A stretch of 37,720 nucleotides of DNA from Myxococcales bacterium UBA1238 (GTDB lineage Bacteria > Myxococcota_A > Bradymonadia > UBA7976 > UBA1532), in contig DBWM01000063.1 of the NCBI GenBank assembly GCA_002309015.1, positions 59,995-97,714 of the forward strand, read 5' to 3'. Under the pieces are notes generated by a model. It was not told where the DNA came from. It did no database searches and was given only the letters and a program-made list of their open reading frames with translations. The position numbers were made by a program, and so were the translations under genes. How positions within the stretch are numbered: position 1 is the stretch's first letter; each line of letters opens with the position of its first letter. Shown piece by piece: positions 15,350 to 24,896 of the stretch.

Positions 15350-15927
15350 AAAGCTCTTCCTTTCAAAGGCATCGCCAAGCTGCAAACTTGGATGCAAAAA
15401 CGATGCTCGTCATGGCGTCAAAATACGCGCAGTCGATCCTTCGCACAAGGCAAGCGTTTCCTGAGGCTTTTTGAGCTTCTTTCTTTTGCGTCCGGAGGAT
15501 TCCCGAGCGTCCGGAACGATCTTTTTTTGCGTCGCCATGCAATCCTGAGCCTCGGGAATCCCATTTCTTTTTCATCCATAGGAAACCTGAGCGTCGGGTC
15601 GCGGGTACGCCCGGCCGTCCAAAGCCTTCCCGAAGGTTTTTTGCGGGTTCGCTTTTTCATCCAGACTCAACCTGAGCCTCAGTATCGCTTCGCTTTTTGC
15701 GTCGCCATGCAATCCCGAACGTCAGGATCGCCCTGGACGGACGCGCGATGGGCGCTTTGAGGGCTGCGACTGTTTCTTCATGAGCGGATTTGTGCGCTTC
15801 CGAGGCTTCTTTTGGGCTTTTGGCGGAGGGTGAGGAGCGATCTCCTTGATCTTTGTGCGCGCTTCATCAACGATGCAGCCTACCAAAACCGGTTACGTAC
15901 TTTGCATCTTTTTGGATGGAGGCATTC
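15350..15927. repeat. Divergent gap between efp and the giant lipoprotein gene, with a degenerate 41/42-bp repeat
   Basis: No convincing gene is seen. From about 15480 to 15735 related units recur at about 41-42-bp steps (starts near 15484, 15526, 15568, 15650 and 15691). Two of them, at 15526 and 15691, share TTTTTGCGTCGCCATGCAAT exactly, followed by CCTGAGCCTCGGGA or CCCGAACGTCAGGA. Units begin with a T-tract, so A-tracts are phased on the minus strand. A small inverted repeat, CCAAG-CTGCAAA-CTTGG (about 15376-15392), lies in the likely efp leader. Confidence 0.6.
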
Positions 15928-18900
15928 ATGCAAGGCAGGTTTTTGAAGCGCTGTTTCACGCTGGTGGGATTGCTCGCCTGTGCGGGACTCTGGGCTTGTG
16001 ACGATGACGACGACAACGATTTGGGCGATGCGGCGGAGCTGGACGCGGGCGGATCGGGCGGATCAGGCGGAAGAGACGCGGGGCGCACAGATGGCGGTCA
16101 GGGTGATGCGGGTCGTACCGATGGCGGCGGCGGAAGCGGTGGCAGCGACAGCGAGGTAGACGGCGGCGACAGCGAGGTAGACGGCGGCGACTCTGAAATC
16201 GATGGCGGCGACAGCGAGGTAGACGGCGGAGACTCTGAAATCGATGGCGGCGACAGCGAGGTAGATGGCGGAGACAGCGAGGTGGACGGCGGTGACTCTG
16301 AAATCGACGGCGGCGACAGCGAGGTGGACGGCGGCGACGGTGCAGTGATCGACTGCGTTGACGAGGATGACTGCGAAGAGGGCCTGGGGCCCTGCCAGAT
16401 CGCCACTTGCGACGGTGAATGTCATTACAGCAGCCGCTGCACCGGGAGCGAAGTCTGCGACGAGGAGAACGAGCAATGCGTCCCGCTCGCCGATGCCTGC
16501 ACGCTGTTGACCGCAGAAAACATCAGGATCGGCCAAAGCGTGAGCCTGACTGCCAACCGGACGAACCCCTTCGCCGTGAGCGCTGAGGTGGGTGTGCGCG
16601 CGGTGGAGGGCGATCCCGAAGAAGCCTGCGCCTTAACTTCGGACTGGCAATGGTCCGAGGCCGAATGGCTGAGCCCGAATTGTCTCGATTGCCCCGATAT
16701 TCTGACGGCTCAGTTCACGCCCGATGCTGCCGGCGACTATTTGTGGACCATCCGCGCCACCGCCGACAACGGCGCTCACTGGGTTTACTGCGACCTGGAA
16801 GAAGGCGAGCCCCGTCTGGGCGGCCTGGAAGAGCTCGACAGCCTTTGCGGTCACACAGGTCGCTTCACGGTCACCGATCTCTGCGACAACGCCTGCCCCA
16901 AAGGCACCCGGGTTTGCAACAACAATGGCCTGGATGTGACCGAAGACAGCGTTTGCGACCAGGAGGGTCAATGCAGCACGCCCAGCCGGCATCATGAAAT
17001 CTGCTCGCCCTCCGAACACTGCGTCGAGACTGCGGGCGTGGGCGCCTGCGAACCCTGCAACTGCAGCGGGGCTTCGAGCTGCAAAGATGCGAACACCGAG
17101 ATCGCTTACAGCGGCGCCTGTACGGCTGCGGGCGAATGCACTACGGTCGAAATCGATTGCCAGACGCCCGCCGCTCACTGCAACGAGGCGTTGACCGCCG
17201 TCGAAATGAAGAAGGGCGGATGCTCAGATGATCACTGCGTCTACGACACCGTGACCGAAACGAAGCCCTGCGTTGCGGGCTCGACCTGCACCGACGGCGT
17301 TGTGACCACCCTGACCGGCGCCTGCGCGGAAGGGGCCTGCGTTCAGACCACCCAAACCTGCGAAGCGAAGACGGAATGCAGCCCCGATTTGCTCTCCGTC
17401 CGCAGCTGGAGCGGATCCTGCGACGGCGATCATTGCGGCTACAGCGATGCACCCTGCGGCGCCACCGCTTCCCCCACCTGCGCGAATGGCGTCCTCACCA
17501 CTTACGCGAAAGCCTGCGATCCCTCGGATCACTTCGCCTGCAAGGATTCGACCCAGACGACGAACTGCCTCGAGAACCATCAGGTCTGCCTGGAGGGCTC
17601 CGATGGCGTCATGGCCTGCGTGGATCCCGTGATTCAATGCAAGCTCCTCACCAAAAATCTGGAAGGCGTCTCGATCATTTCGGAAGACACGAAGGTGGAA
17701 GGCACCGTCCGGATCCCCGGTCTGACCGATCTGCCCGAGAGCGCTGTGCCCGATTCCTTTATCGTCGAGATGGGCTTCGGTCAGGGCGAGTTGAACCCGG
17801 ACTGGATTTGGGAACAGGCCGAGGTGAAGACGCGCGCGATCGTCGATGGCGGCGATGAAAGCCTGCAGACTTACACGGCGACGCTTCCGTTGACCGATCT
17901 CGATCCCAATGAGGTGGTTGGGGGCGCTGCGTACAACATTCTGATGCATGTCAGCGTCGATGGCGGTGTGAGCTGGAAAGAATGCTATGCGGGCGAGAAC
18001 CAGGAGACCGGCAGCATCACCATCGAGAACCCCTGCCTTCCGGAAGAGGGGAATCCCGCCTGCGTCCCGGACGTGACGGTTTGCTCCGAAAGCGTGAATG
18101 GATCCGGCCTGCACGACCAAATCCTGACCAACACAGGAAACTGCTCCGTCGAAGTCAAAGACGGCAGGCCTCAGGCGATCTGTGAGCACAGCGAAGAGAC
18201 TTACACCTGCGATGGATCCGGAAAGGCGTTCTGCGTTTCTGAATCCGCTTACGCCTATGAAGTCGCAAGCTGCGACGGGGGAGAATGCCAGAAGGGGGAA
18301 CCGATCCCTTGCGTGAACGGCTTTGTGGGCTGCACCGAAGATGGCAAGGAGATCCAGGGCAACGGCAGCTGCTCAGAAGGCCAATGTGAAACCAAAGAGA
18401 TCACCTGCGGTGCCATCGATTTGGCAGACAGTTGCAATGAAGAAGGCCAGCGGGTCGTTCACAGCAACGCATGTGTTGAAGAGAGCAAAGGCTGCGACAT
18501 TGTGAAGACGGCTGTGGACTGCGATCCGGGCCTCGTTTGCAGCGCGGGGCATTGCGTTGATCCCAAGGTCACCTGGTGCCGCCTGCAGGGCTCGAATCTG
18601 GATGCCGCAGGGACGCCGGCGCGCGGTTCGGTGTCGCTCAATGAGACCGAATGGAAGATTCAGGGTCGCGTGAATGTGCCCGGGTTGACCGATCGCGAGA
18701 CTCCGGTCTCTGCGGATTGGCTGAAAGTGCAGCTGGTGGTGGGGATCACTACGGTTGGTGCTTCATCGGGTGGATCTTCTGCATTGTTACCGACAACAGA
18801 AGATCTTTCGGCAGATACGACGGTGATCGGTGAGAACGCGTGGGCTTTTGATGCGGTCCTGAATCCGGAGGCAACGCTGGCGGGTGAGCCGGATTATGCC

Positions 18901-21495
18901 GCAGGTTCTGATGAATATGTAGCGACGATCAACATGATCGATCTGAAAAATCAGATGGTTTCCCCTGCCCTTGCAACTTATCTGGATAGATTAACAACTG
19001 CGCAACTTGCGCCTTATCAGTTGATCCTGGCTTACCGCGTGAGTGCTGACGGGGGGAACAACTGGCAGTATTGTGATCGCGACGCGACCTCAGATAACCC
19101 GCAGGGGGATGATGGTTGGTCATTGGATGGCTCCAGTGCTTTCTCGAGCGCGCAGCAGGGACAATATGCTCTGACTCCCATTTGCAAATGCACCAAGGAT
19201 GCTGATCCCAAATGCGAAGATGGCGCGATCACTTACAATGACGGCAGTTGTCAGACGGTTGAAGGGAATCCCACATGTGGGCGTACAGAACCTGAAAGCT
19301 GCCCTGCGACTCAGAGAACCTTCTGTGATGGTGACTTCCGTTTGATGCAGGTAGTGCCTGCTTGCTCTGATGAAAAGACCTGCGCTCCAGAAGGGAAGAA
19401 TGAGCTTCTCATGAATTGCAGTGAGTCGCGCAAGACTTGCAACGGTAATGAGGTGATGGTGGCTATGGGTCCCTGTGAGACCATTGATTTAGATCATGCG
19501 GAATGCGCCACCACCTTTTCTGGTACAGAAGGTACCTGTCCAGATTCGGGAGCAGGATGTAAAGAAATTGACGGTCATATGGTCATCCAAACAAATGAGT
19601 TTGCATGCGAAAATGGCGCCTGTATTGATCCTGTCTATGAACTCTGCCCTGATGCAGGCACTTTCCTGGGATGCGACGGCAAAGATCGGAGACTGGCGGT
19701 CAAGGGATGCAGCGGCCTTGAGTGCATGGTGGATACGGTGCCTTGCGTGGGTGAGATGATCTGCGCGCCGGATGAGAGGCATTACAACCAATTTGATGCC
19801 GAATGCGACGCCGACAGCCCCAACCATTGCAGGCAGCTTGCGACCTCAACGACCGGTGAATGCGGTCGCAGTTTTCAATGCATCAAGGATCACTGCGCTG
19901 CGATCCCATCTTTTGGTGATGGCCTCTACGAAATTCCCGCTGTCTCGGAGGCGGAATTCAGGTTCAAGATCTCGAACTTCGATGGTGATGGCCAATTGCT
20001 CGTGCTCGACAGCGAAGGCCATGAGAAGTTCACCATTTCTTCACAGAATCTCAAATGCGGAGACGGGGCTTGCACGGCCAGCCTCATTCAATCGAAGACG
20101 CCCCAGAGCGGTCACTTTACGTTGAAGGCGATCAACGCAGAGGGCGGCCATGCAGAGCACGAGTTCGAGATCTATCCCGTCCCGGAGTCGATGCAGCTGT
20201 TGAACGTTCCGCGTACCAATGCGCCGCTTTCAGAGGCGATGACGAGCGATCAGAATCTCAAGTTCGGGATCAATGTGAAACTTTCGACTGGATCACAGTT
20301 AGAGGATCTGGTTGCAGAATTCTGTATTGATGATGAGCCCTGTTTTGAGGGCAGCTGCGAATGGGGATCCGTCAATATCGATTGTACATTGTCCCAGTCG
20401 TTCTTACCTGCAGGCGAACATCGCTATTACTGGCGCGTTTCGGTGGATGCCGATGAATTGGGTGCCGGTCACTTTGGCTCCGTAGGCTCAAAGCCCTGGT
20501 CTGCACCTGCTCACTGGATCGATGAAGGCTTTGCAGCCGGGGAATACAACGCCGAAGGGACCCTGAATCCCCAGAAGCTGAGCGTCAAGATCGATACGGC
20601 CGACGCTTGCGTGGTGGGAGCGGCCTACGAGGGCAATGCGGGTTATCGCTCTCCTAAGAAGGGCTCCGATTTTGAAGCGGTGATCAGCGATCCGCGCCTG
20701 AATGTCAGTCTGGTGGGCGTGACGGCTCAATATGCGCTTCTGGGTGCGGAAAATGCGCTCACCGCAGAGAGCTGGAAGCCGATGTCGCTGGCATTTGCTG
20801 AAACGGGCACGAAGGCGAGCGCATTTGAGACGGGGCTGAAAGAAGGCGAATACAAGCTTTTGACGCGCGTGAGCATCGACAATGAGCAAAACTGGGTTTA
20901 CTGCACGCATGCGGGGACGGGTGGTGAATCTGCGCCTGAGCCTGCAAGCAGCGAGAATCTGGATGATGCGAGCAAACTGGTTGTCAAGCCGCGCATTTAC
21001 TTTACCGAGATTTCAACGGATCCCCGTCTTTTTGAAATCTACAACAGCACGGGCGAGAGCGTCGATTTGAGCGCATGCAGTCTGGCATTCAGAGGTGCAA
21101 ACGTGACGCTTACGGGCACGCTTGAAGACGGGGCTGCGCAGGTCTTTGCTCCGGAAGGAACCAACTCCGCTCTGGTGACGCCTGTTGTTCTGGATGCTTG
21201 GGTTATGACGTCATCAGAGGGCCTGCTGACGCTCACCTGCAATGGGCAGGTTCAGGATGTGGTGGGCAAGAAGACTTCCGATGAGCATCCTTTGAACTGG
21301 GGCAGCAGCAGGCTTTGGAGCGGCATCCTCCGCAAATGCAGCAGCGATACAGGCAACTCCAAAGGCTTCGATGAAGCGCTGGAAGACAGCAATATCGACA
21401 AACTGACGGATTACTCCGATTTTGGTATCCACCCCGGAGACGGCCATTGGTCTTTCGGTACGCATAACAGCACCGATAAATGCTACTCCGAGTGA
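15928..21495 (+). CDS. Giant cysteine-rich surface lipoprotein with repeated beta-domains and a lamin-tail-like C-terminus
   Basis: A protein of 1855 residues, starting at the ATG with GGAGG five bases upstream (the frame is open further upstream without a better start). A signal peptide (MQGRFLKRCFTLVGLLACAG) leads to a lipobox cysteine (LWAC, or the earlier LLAC) followed by a run of Asp. Next is an Asp/Gly linker with nine DSEVDGG/DSEIDGG repeats. The body alternates Cys-rich modules of the form C...C..G......G.C..G.C (nt about 16880-17635, 18040-18570, 19170-19900) with about five beta-sandwich-like domains ending in Y....VS.DGG..W..C (ends near 16800, 17985, 19075, 20460, 20910). A lamin-tail-like domain starts at IYFTEIS (nt about 20990). 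It is likely exported, disulfide-bonded and surface-exposed. Its ligand is unknown. Confidence 0.85.
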   Translation: MQGRFLKRCFTLVGLLACAGLWACDDDDDNDLGDAAELDAGGSGGSGGRDAGRTDGGQGDAGRTDGGGGSGGSDSEVDGGDSEVDGGDSEIDGGDSEVDGGDSEIDGGDSEVDGGDSEVDGGDSEIDGGDSEVDGGDGAVIDCVDEDDCEEGLGPCQIATCDGECHYSSRCTGSEVCDEENEQCVPLADACTLLTAENIRIGQSVSLTANRTNPFAVSAEVGVRAVEGDPEEACALTSDWQWSEAEWLSPNCLDCPDILTAQFTPDAAGDYLWTIRATADNGAHWVYCDLEEGEPRLGGLEELDSLCGHTGRFTVTDLCDNACPKGTRVCNNNGLDVTEDSVCDQEGQCSTPSRHHEICSPSEHCVETAGVGACEPCNCSGASSCKDANTEIAYSGACTAAGECTTVEIDCQTPAAHCNEALTAVEMKKGGCSDDHCVYDTVTETKPCVAGSTCTDGVVTTLTGACAEGACVQTTQTCEAKTECSPDLLSVRSWSGSCDGDHCGYSDAPCGATASPTCANGVLTTYAKACDPSDHFACKDSTQTTNCLENHQVCLEGSDGVMACVDPVIQCKLLTKNLEGVSIISEDTKVEGTVRIPGLTDLPESAVPDSFIVEMGFGQGELNPDWIWEQAEVKTRAIVDGGDESLQTYTATLPLTDLDPNEVVGGAAYNILMHVSVDGGVSWKECYAGENQETGSITIENPCLPEEGNPACVPDVTVCSESVNGSGLHDQILTNTGNCSVEVKDGRPQAICEHSEETYTCDGSGKAFCVSESAYAYEVASCDGGECQKGEPIPCVNGFVGCTEDGKEIQGNGSCSEGQCETKEITCGAIDLADSCNEEGQRVVHSNACVEESKGCDIVKTAVDCDPGLVCSAGHCVDPKVTWCRLQGSNLDAAGTPARGSVSLNETEWKIQGRVNVPGLTDRETPVSADWLKVQLVVGITTVGASSGGSSALLPTTEDLSADTTVIGENAWAFDAVLNPEATLAGEPDYAAGSDEYVATINMIDLKNQMVSPALATYLDRLTTAQLAPYQLILAYRVSADGGNNWQYCDRDATSDNPQGDDGWSLDGSSAFSSAQQGQYALTPICKCTKDADPKCEDGAITYNDGSCQTVEGNPTCGRTEPESCPATQRTFCDGDFRLMQVVPACSDEKTCAPEGKNELLMNCSESRKTCNGNEVMVAMGPCETIDLDHAECATTFSGTEGTCPDSGAGCKEIDGHMVIQTNEFACENGACIDPVYELCPDAGTFLGCDGKDRRLAVKGCSGLECMVDTVPCVGEMICAPDERHYNQFDAECDADSPNHCRQLATSTTGECGRSFQCIKDHCAAIPSFGDGLYEIPAVSEAEFRFKISNFDGDGQLLVLDSEGHEKFTISSQNLKCGDGACTASLIQSKTPQSGHFTLKAINAEGGHAEHEFEIYPVPESMQLLNVPRTNAPLSEAMTSDQNLKFGINVKLSTGSQLEDLVAEFCIDDEPCFEGSCEWGSVNIDCTLSQSFLPAGEHRYYWRVSVDADELGAGHFGSVGSKPWSAPAHWIDEGFAAGEYNAEGTLNPQKLSVKIDTADACVVGAAYEGNAGYRSPKKGSDFEAVISDPRLNVSLVGVTAQYALLGAENALTAESWKPMSLAFAETGTKASAFETGLKEGEYKLLTRVSIDNEQNWVYCTHAGTGGESAPEPASSENLDDASKLVVKPRIYFTEISTDPRLFEIYNSTGESVDLSACSLAFRGANVTLTGTLEDGAAQVFAPEGTNSALVTPVVLDAWVMTSSEGLLTLTCNGQVQDVVGKKTSDEHPLNWGSSRLWSGILRKCSSDTGNSKGFDEALEDSNIDKLTDYSDFGIHPGDGHWSFGTHNSTDKCYSE
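16147..16335 (+). repeat. Nine tandem 21-bp units encoding DSE(V/I)DGG
   Basis: Nine consecutive in-frame 21-bp units code for DSEVDGG or DSEIDGG in the order V V I V I V V I V. Units differ at silent positions (GTA/GTG, AGC/TCT), and I-type units use TCT-GAA-ATC while V-type units use AGC-GAG-GTA/G, so two unit types have spread as blocks. This is a minisatellite likely to vary in copy number between strains. It encodes a flexible acidic, possibly calcium-binding, stalk after the lipid anchor. Confidence 0.95.
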
Positions 21496-21587
21496 TCGCC
21501 CCGCCTGAGCAGCCTTCCGTTTAGATCCCTTCTTCCTCCCTACATCCCATCGCATCTCCCTGATCCCTTGCGGGACGCCTGAAAGAG

Positions 21588-21605
21588 CCCTGGCTTCAGT
21601 CAGGG
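21588..21605. terminator. Weak terminator-like hairpin between convergent genes
   Basis: CCCTG-GCTTCAGT-CAGGG forms a five-base-pair stem with an eight-base loop between the stop of the giant lipoprotein gene and the stop of the leftward membrane-protein gene. On the plus strand it is followed by ATTTCCTTG, so the U-run is short. Its place between two convergent ends is the main support. No gene is seen in 21496-21706. Confidence 0.3.
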
Positions 21606-21706
21606 ATTTCCTTGATGTGAGCTTGCATCTGTATCTGGAAGGGGGCGCCTAGAGGCCAGGGGAGGGAGGGAAAGATGTTTGCTGTTTTCGGTGTGCGTCT
21701 AAGGGA

Positions 21707-23452
21707 TCACGGCGCCGGATCCTTCGGTTCCCGCTTCAGCAGCAGGCTCTGCTTTAAGCAAAGCTCGCCTTGATTGTAGGTGAAGGCGCCGACGATCAGC
21801 ATCAGATGCTGGGCAGAGAAGCGCAGCGGTCGATCGTTTGTTGCAAGCTGCGTCCGGAGTACTGATTCGGGAATGGGGATCGATCCCTCATCGGTCTGAA
21901 GCTCGAACTGGAGCGCGCCTGCAGGGGCGGGGACTCGTTTCAGGCATTGGCTGACGAAACGCGCGCTTCCGTATTGGGCATCCCATGGCCAGAAGCTTTG
22001 CGGCCCCTCATAGACGGGGGGAATTTCGGACAGATCGCTTTGAGTCTCGGTGGGGGCAGGCTCGGCCACAGCCGGAGCATGCTTTGAATCTGCTTCCTCT
22101 TTGGCGGCGATGGCCTTTGCGTCCTTGGTGATTCTGCAGATCTCCGAAAGTGGCTCGTAGTCTTTGGCCCATTCGTTATAATCATGGCGAAGGAGCCAGA
22201 TTTGCTTGCATAAGGTCTCGCTCTCCTCCTGATGCGCTTCAAAAAACTTCGCGATCGCGTCTTTGCCTTCTGGAAGCGGATCGAAATGGTGCTCGGTGAT
22301 GAACGAGCGCAGCTGATGTTCGCGGTAAAACCCGGAAAAGCTTCGGGGGTTGATGGGGGTGACGCTGCACAGCATGAACAGACCAAAGAAGCTTAAGAGG
22401 ATCGTTCGGTTGAGCTTTTGATTGCAGCGCAGGATCAGGATGCAGACGCCGTAGCTCCAGAGATGAAACAGCAGTAAATACAGGCGGTTGGTGCTCGGAC
22501 CGTAATCGAGGAAGCGCCGCAGGATGCCGACCGACATGAGCGGCAAAAGCACCAGCATCGCGATGGGCAGCCATTTGAACACCAGGAGGACGGCGGGCGA
22601 ATCCTTTTGGGATCGCTTGTGATAGAGCACGAAGGTCAGGAGCAGCAAGACGGCGAGAGCGCCCGTCAGCAGATAAGAAAGGAGCCCGCGCGGAAGGTTC
22701 CAGGTGATCAGGATCTTTAAGCCATAGACAGCGATGACCACCATATAGAGGCAAAGGATCGAGAGGAAGAGGATGCAGGAGATGGTATGGAATTTGCCTT
22801 CCTTCACCTGAGAGTCATCGGGGAGATCGCCAGGGCTGGGCAAATGGGCCAGAGTGAGGAGAGGGAAGACGAGCGCATGGAGGAACACGGCCAGATAGAC
22901 GAAAGTCTTATCCTTGATGGAGGCATCGAAAAGAAAGGTGCAGCTCGCCAAAAGCAGCGCCAGAAGCAGAAAGGCTCCAAGGGTCAGCAGGAGCGAGGTA
23001 AACGCTGTGGAAAGGGTCTGACCTGTAAAGCGAATCAGCCGTCTGTCATCCGGATCCCTTAAAAAGGGCAGGGTGAAGATGAGAATGATGGGCGTCAGAA
23101 GGAAGCAGATGAGACGGCAGGCGTCGAGTTCAAAATAGTAGGGGAAGCGGACGACAAACCAAATTGCCCCGAAGAGACAGAGGCTGTAGCCGGCAATCGG
23201 CATCCAAAGCTTTTTTTGAGCCCCATCCTCTTTGCGCAGGGTGAAGGCGATGTTTAAAAAGCAGGCGGGATAAGCAAAGAGCATGAGGCCACAATTGAAT
23301 TTGCCTAAGGGCTCGAACGGATTAAGGAGGTCCTCATCGTAAACGTAGAGGATCCAGAGGATCGAAGTGATCACGATCGCCACGCAGGCGATGGGCATCC
23401 GCATGAAGAGTTCTAAAAACTTTTGGGGAACCGTTTTGAGTTGAATGCGCAA
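21707..23452 (-). CDS. Polytopic membrane protein, DUF4153-like, with soluble C-terminal domain
   Basis: A 581-residue protein starting at TTG, with AAGGA eight bases upstream. The N-terminal region shares the array landmarks (FMRMPIACVAIV, YPACFLNIAFTLRKEDG, FTLPFLRDPDDRRLIRF). The middle has the run that recalls DUF4153 proteins: YGLKILITWNLPRGLLSYLLTG, KWLPIAMLVLLPLMSVGILRR, and FLDYGPSTNRLYLLLFHLWSYG (about 310-345). About twelve membrane helices are predicted, followed by a soluble domain of about 190 residues with FHFDPLPEG-like and LPEGKDAIAKFFEAHQEE helices and a Pro/Glu-rich linker. It is the last gene of the leftward lipoprotein-membrane-membrane operon, 45 bp after the previous stop. 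DUF4153 assignment is from remembered family features. Function unknown. Confidence 0.75.
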   Translation of the reverse strand: MRIQLKTVPQKFLELFMRMPIACVAIVITSILWILYVYDEDLLNPFEPLGKFNCGLMLFAYPACFLNIAFTLRKEDGAQKKLWMPIAGYSLCLFGAIWFVVRFPYYFELDACRLICFLLTPIILIFTLPFLRDPDDRRLIRFTGQTLSTAFTSLLLTLGAFLLLALLLASCTFLFDASIKDKTFVYLAVFLHALVFPLLTLAHLPSPGDLPDDSQVKEGKFHTISCILFLSILCLYMVVIAVYGLKILITWNLPRGLLSYLLTGALAVLLLLTFVLYHKRSQKDSPAVLLVFKWLPIAMLVLLPLMSVGILRRFLDYGPSTNRLYLLLFHLWSYGVCILILRCNQKLNRTILLSFFGLFMLCSVTPINPRSFSGFYREHQLRSFITEHHFDPLPEGKDAIAKFFEAHQEESETLCKQIWLLRHDYNEWAKDYEPLSEICRITKDAKAIAAKEEADSKHAPAVAEPAPTETQSDLSEIPPVYEGPQSFWPWDAQYGSARFVSQCLKRVPAPAGALQFELQTDEGSIPIPESVLRTQLATNDRPLRFSAQHLMLIVGAFTYNQGELCLKQSLLLKREPKDPAP

Positions 23453-23497
23453 GTTCGTTTTCCTTCTTTGAACAGGTGAGTCTCTGCAGGGCCGCCG

Positions 23498-24850
23498 TCA
23501 GTTGCGGTTCTGCAGGATTTCGGGATCGTAGGGTTCGGTGAAGTCAAAGGCCTGACGGGCATAATCCTTGGCTTCGGACTTGAAACGTTTGGCCAGGGCC
23601 TGAAGATGCGCCTGATCTTCCTTTGGAAGGGATGCGGCAAACTGCCTGTAAATCTCTGCATTCATGGGCAGTTTGGGGCCCTGATGCTCCTGAACGAACT
23701 GCTCCATTTGGGCAAATACGCAATGGCCGGCGATCGCCTGGAGCCGCCAGGGTCCAAAGCTGCAGATCGCAAAGACGGCCGCAAAGCTCAAAAGAAGCCT
23801 TCGAAGCATCTTTTGCTTGGGCAAGAGCGCGATGATGCATGCGCCGTAACACCAGAGATGAAAGGCCAGCAAATAGAGACGCTTTAAGGTGATCCCATAG
23901 GTGAGCAGCCGCTGCGCGATGGCCACCGCAGTGATCAGCAACAGGGCGAACATCGAAACCGGCAGGATTTTGTAGAGCGTGAAGTTCGATTTCGGCGCAT
24001 CCTGAAAGCGCTCCGGATAACAGAACCCGGCGATGGTGAGCCAGAAGAACATCGCAAGGGCGGTGAGGATGCCGAAGATCCCCTGCGGCAGATCAAAGGT
24101 GATCAGGATCGGGAAGACATAGATGAAGATGGCGAGCTGCGCGACGCAAAGGATGGGCAGGAGCGCCAGGCTCGACATCCGGGCCGCCATGTAAGCGAAT
24201 CCCTTTTTCTCTTCTTCACATTGCGAAAGTCTGGGAAAAGCGCAGAGCATCATGAGAGGCCATACGCCCCCAAATGCGAGGATGACGGCCTCTGCATAGA
24301 GAAACTTCGGCCTTGAAATCGATGCGAGCAGGTGAATCGCAAGGGCGATGAGACAAAGCAGCAGGCAGGCTAAAAATGCAGTCCTCAGGCTCAACCAGAT
24401 CGCCTTCAGCATCCAGATCCCAAACCGCCAGACCTTGAGATCGCGCTCCTCGGCATAAAAGGGCAAAAGGAAGGGCAGGGCAAAGGCCGTAAACAGCAGG
24501 CAAATGAAGCTGTAAGGCTGGCTGTAAGCCTGATCCCAGGTATAAGTCAGCGCAAGGTAAAGGCTTAAAACGAGCCAAAGGCCGTGAAGCCCGGGGTGAA
24601 TGTAGCGGGGGAGCGCCCGATCCGCCTCTTTACAAAGCCTGCAGGCGATCTCTACGGAGGCTGCGCTCAAAGGGTAGATCAGGGCAAAGAGACCCAAATG
24701 CGAGAAAAACTTTGGCGGATCATCGAAGAGCAGGACGCCTCCCAAGATCGCAAGCAGGATCCAGTAAAGCGCAACGAACCCAAACGCCACCGGAAACCGC
24801 CTGAAGGCTTCCTTCAGCTTCTGAGGCAGGATCGAGAAAAAATGAAACAT
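23498..24850 (-). CDS. Polytopic membrane protein, DUF4153-like
   Basis: A 450-residue protein with about twelve predicted membrane helices. It shows FRRFPVAFGFVALYWILL (about 16-33), ASVEIACRLCKEADR in place of NIAFRLR.EAG, and LPFLLPFYAEERDLKVWRF. Its C-terminal half is the clearest DUF4153-like part: FDLPQGIFGILTALAMF, YKILPVSMFALLLITAVAIAQR, YGITLKRLYLLAFHLWCYG and FAICSFGPWRLQAIA. The tail is a short soluble helix (EDQAHLQALAKRFKSEAKDYA). GAGGAAG upstream supports the ATG. It sits between a lipoprotein gene 46 bp upstream and its paralogue 45 bp downstream on the same strand. It is therefore the best anchor for assigning the family of the seven-gene array at 2008-7780. No activity is known. 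Confidence 0.78.
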   Translation of the reverse strand: MFHFFSILPQKLKEAFRRFPVAFGFVALYWILLAILGGVLLFDDPPKFFSHLGLFALIYPLSAASVEIACRLCKEADRALPRYIHPGLHGLWLVLSLYLALTYTWDQAYSQPYSFICLLFTAFALPFLLPFYAEERDLKVWRFGIWMLKAIWLSLRTAFLACLLLCLIALAIHLLASISRPKFLYAEAVILAFGGVWPLMMLCAFPRLSQCEEEKKGFAYMAARMSSLALLPILCVAQLAIFIYVFPILITFDLPQGIFGILTALAMFFWLTIAGFCYPERFQDAPKSNFTLYKILPVSMFALLLITAVAIAQRLLTYGITLKRLYLLAFHLWCYGACIIALLPKQKMLRRLLLSFAAVFAICSFGPWRLQAIAGHCVFAQMEQFVQEHQGPKLPMNAEIYRQFAASLPKEDQAHLQALAKRFKSEAKDYARQAFDFTEPYDPEILQNRN

Positions 24851-24896
24851 GAGGCTTCCTCTTCAGATTGCGCGCAGCCGATCGGCCGAAGTGGAA

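Noticed and set aside
17224..18189. 321-codon open frame on the minus strand inside the giant lipoprotein gene
   Set aside because: It is an antisense shadow of the Cys-rich region; high-GC third positions keep the opposite frame open. No ribosome site or recognisable domain.
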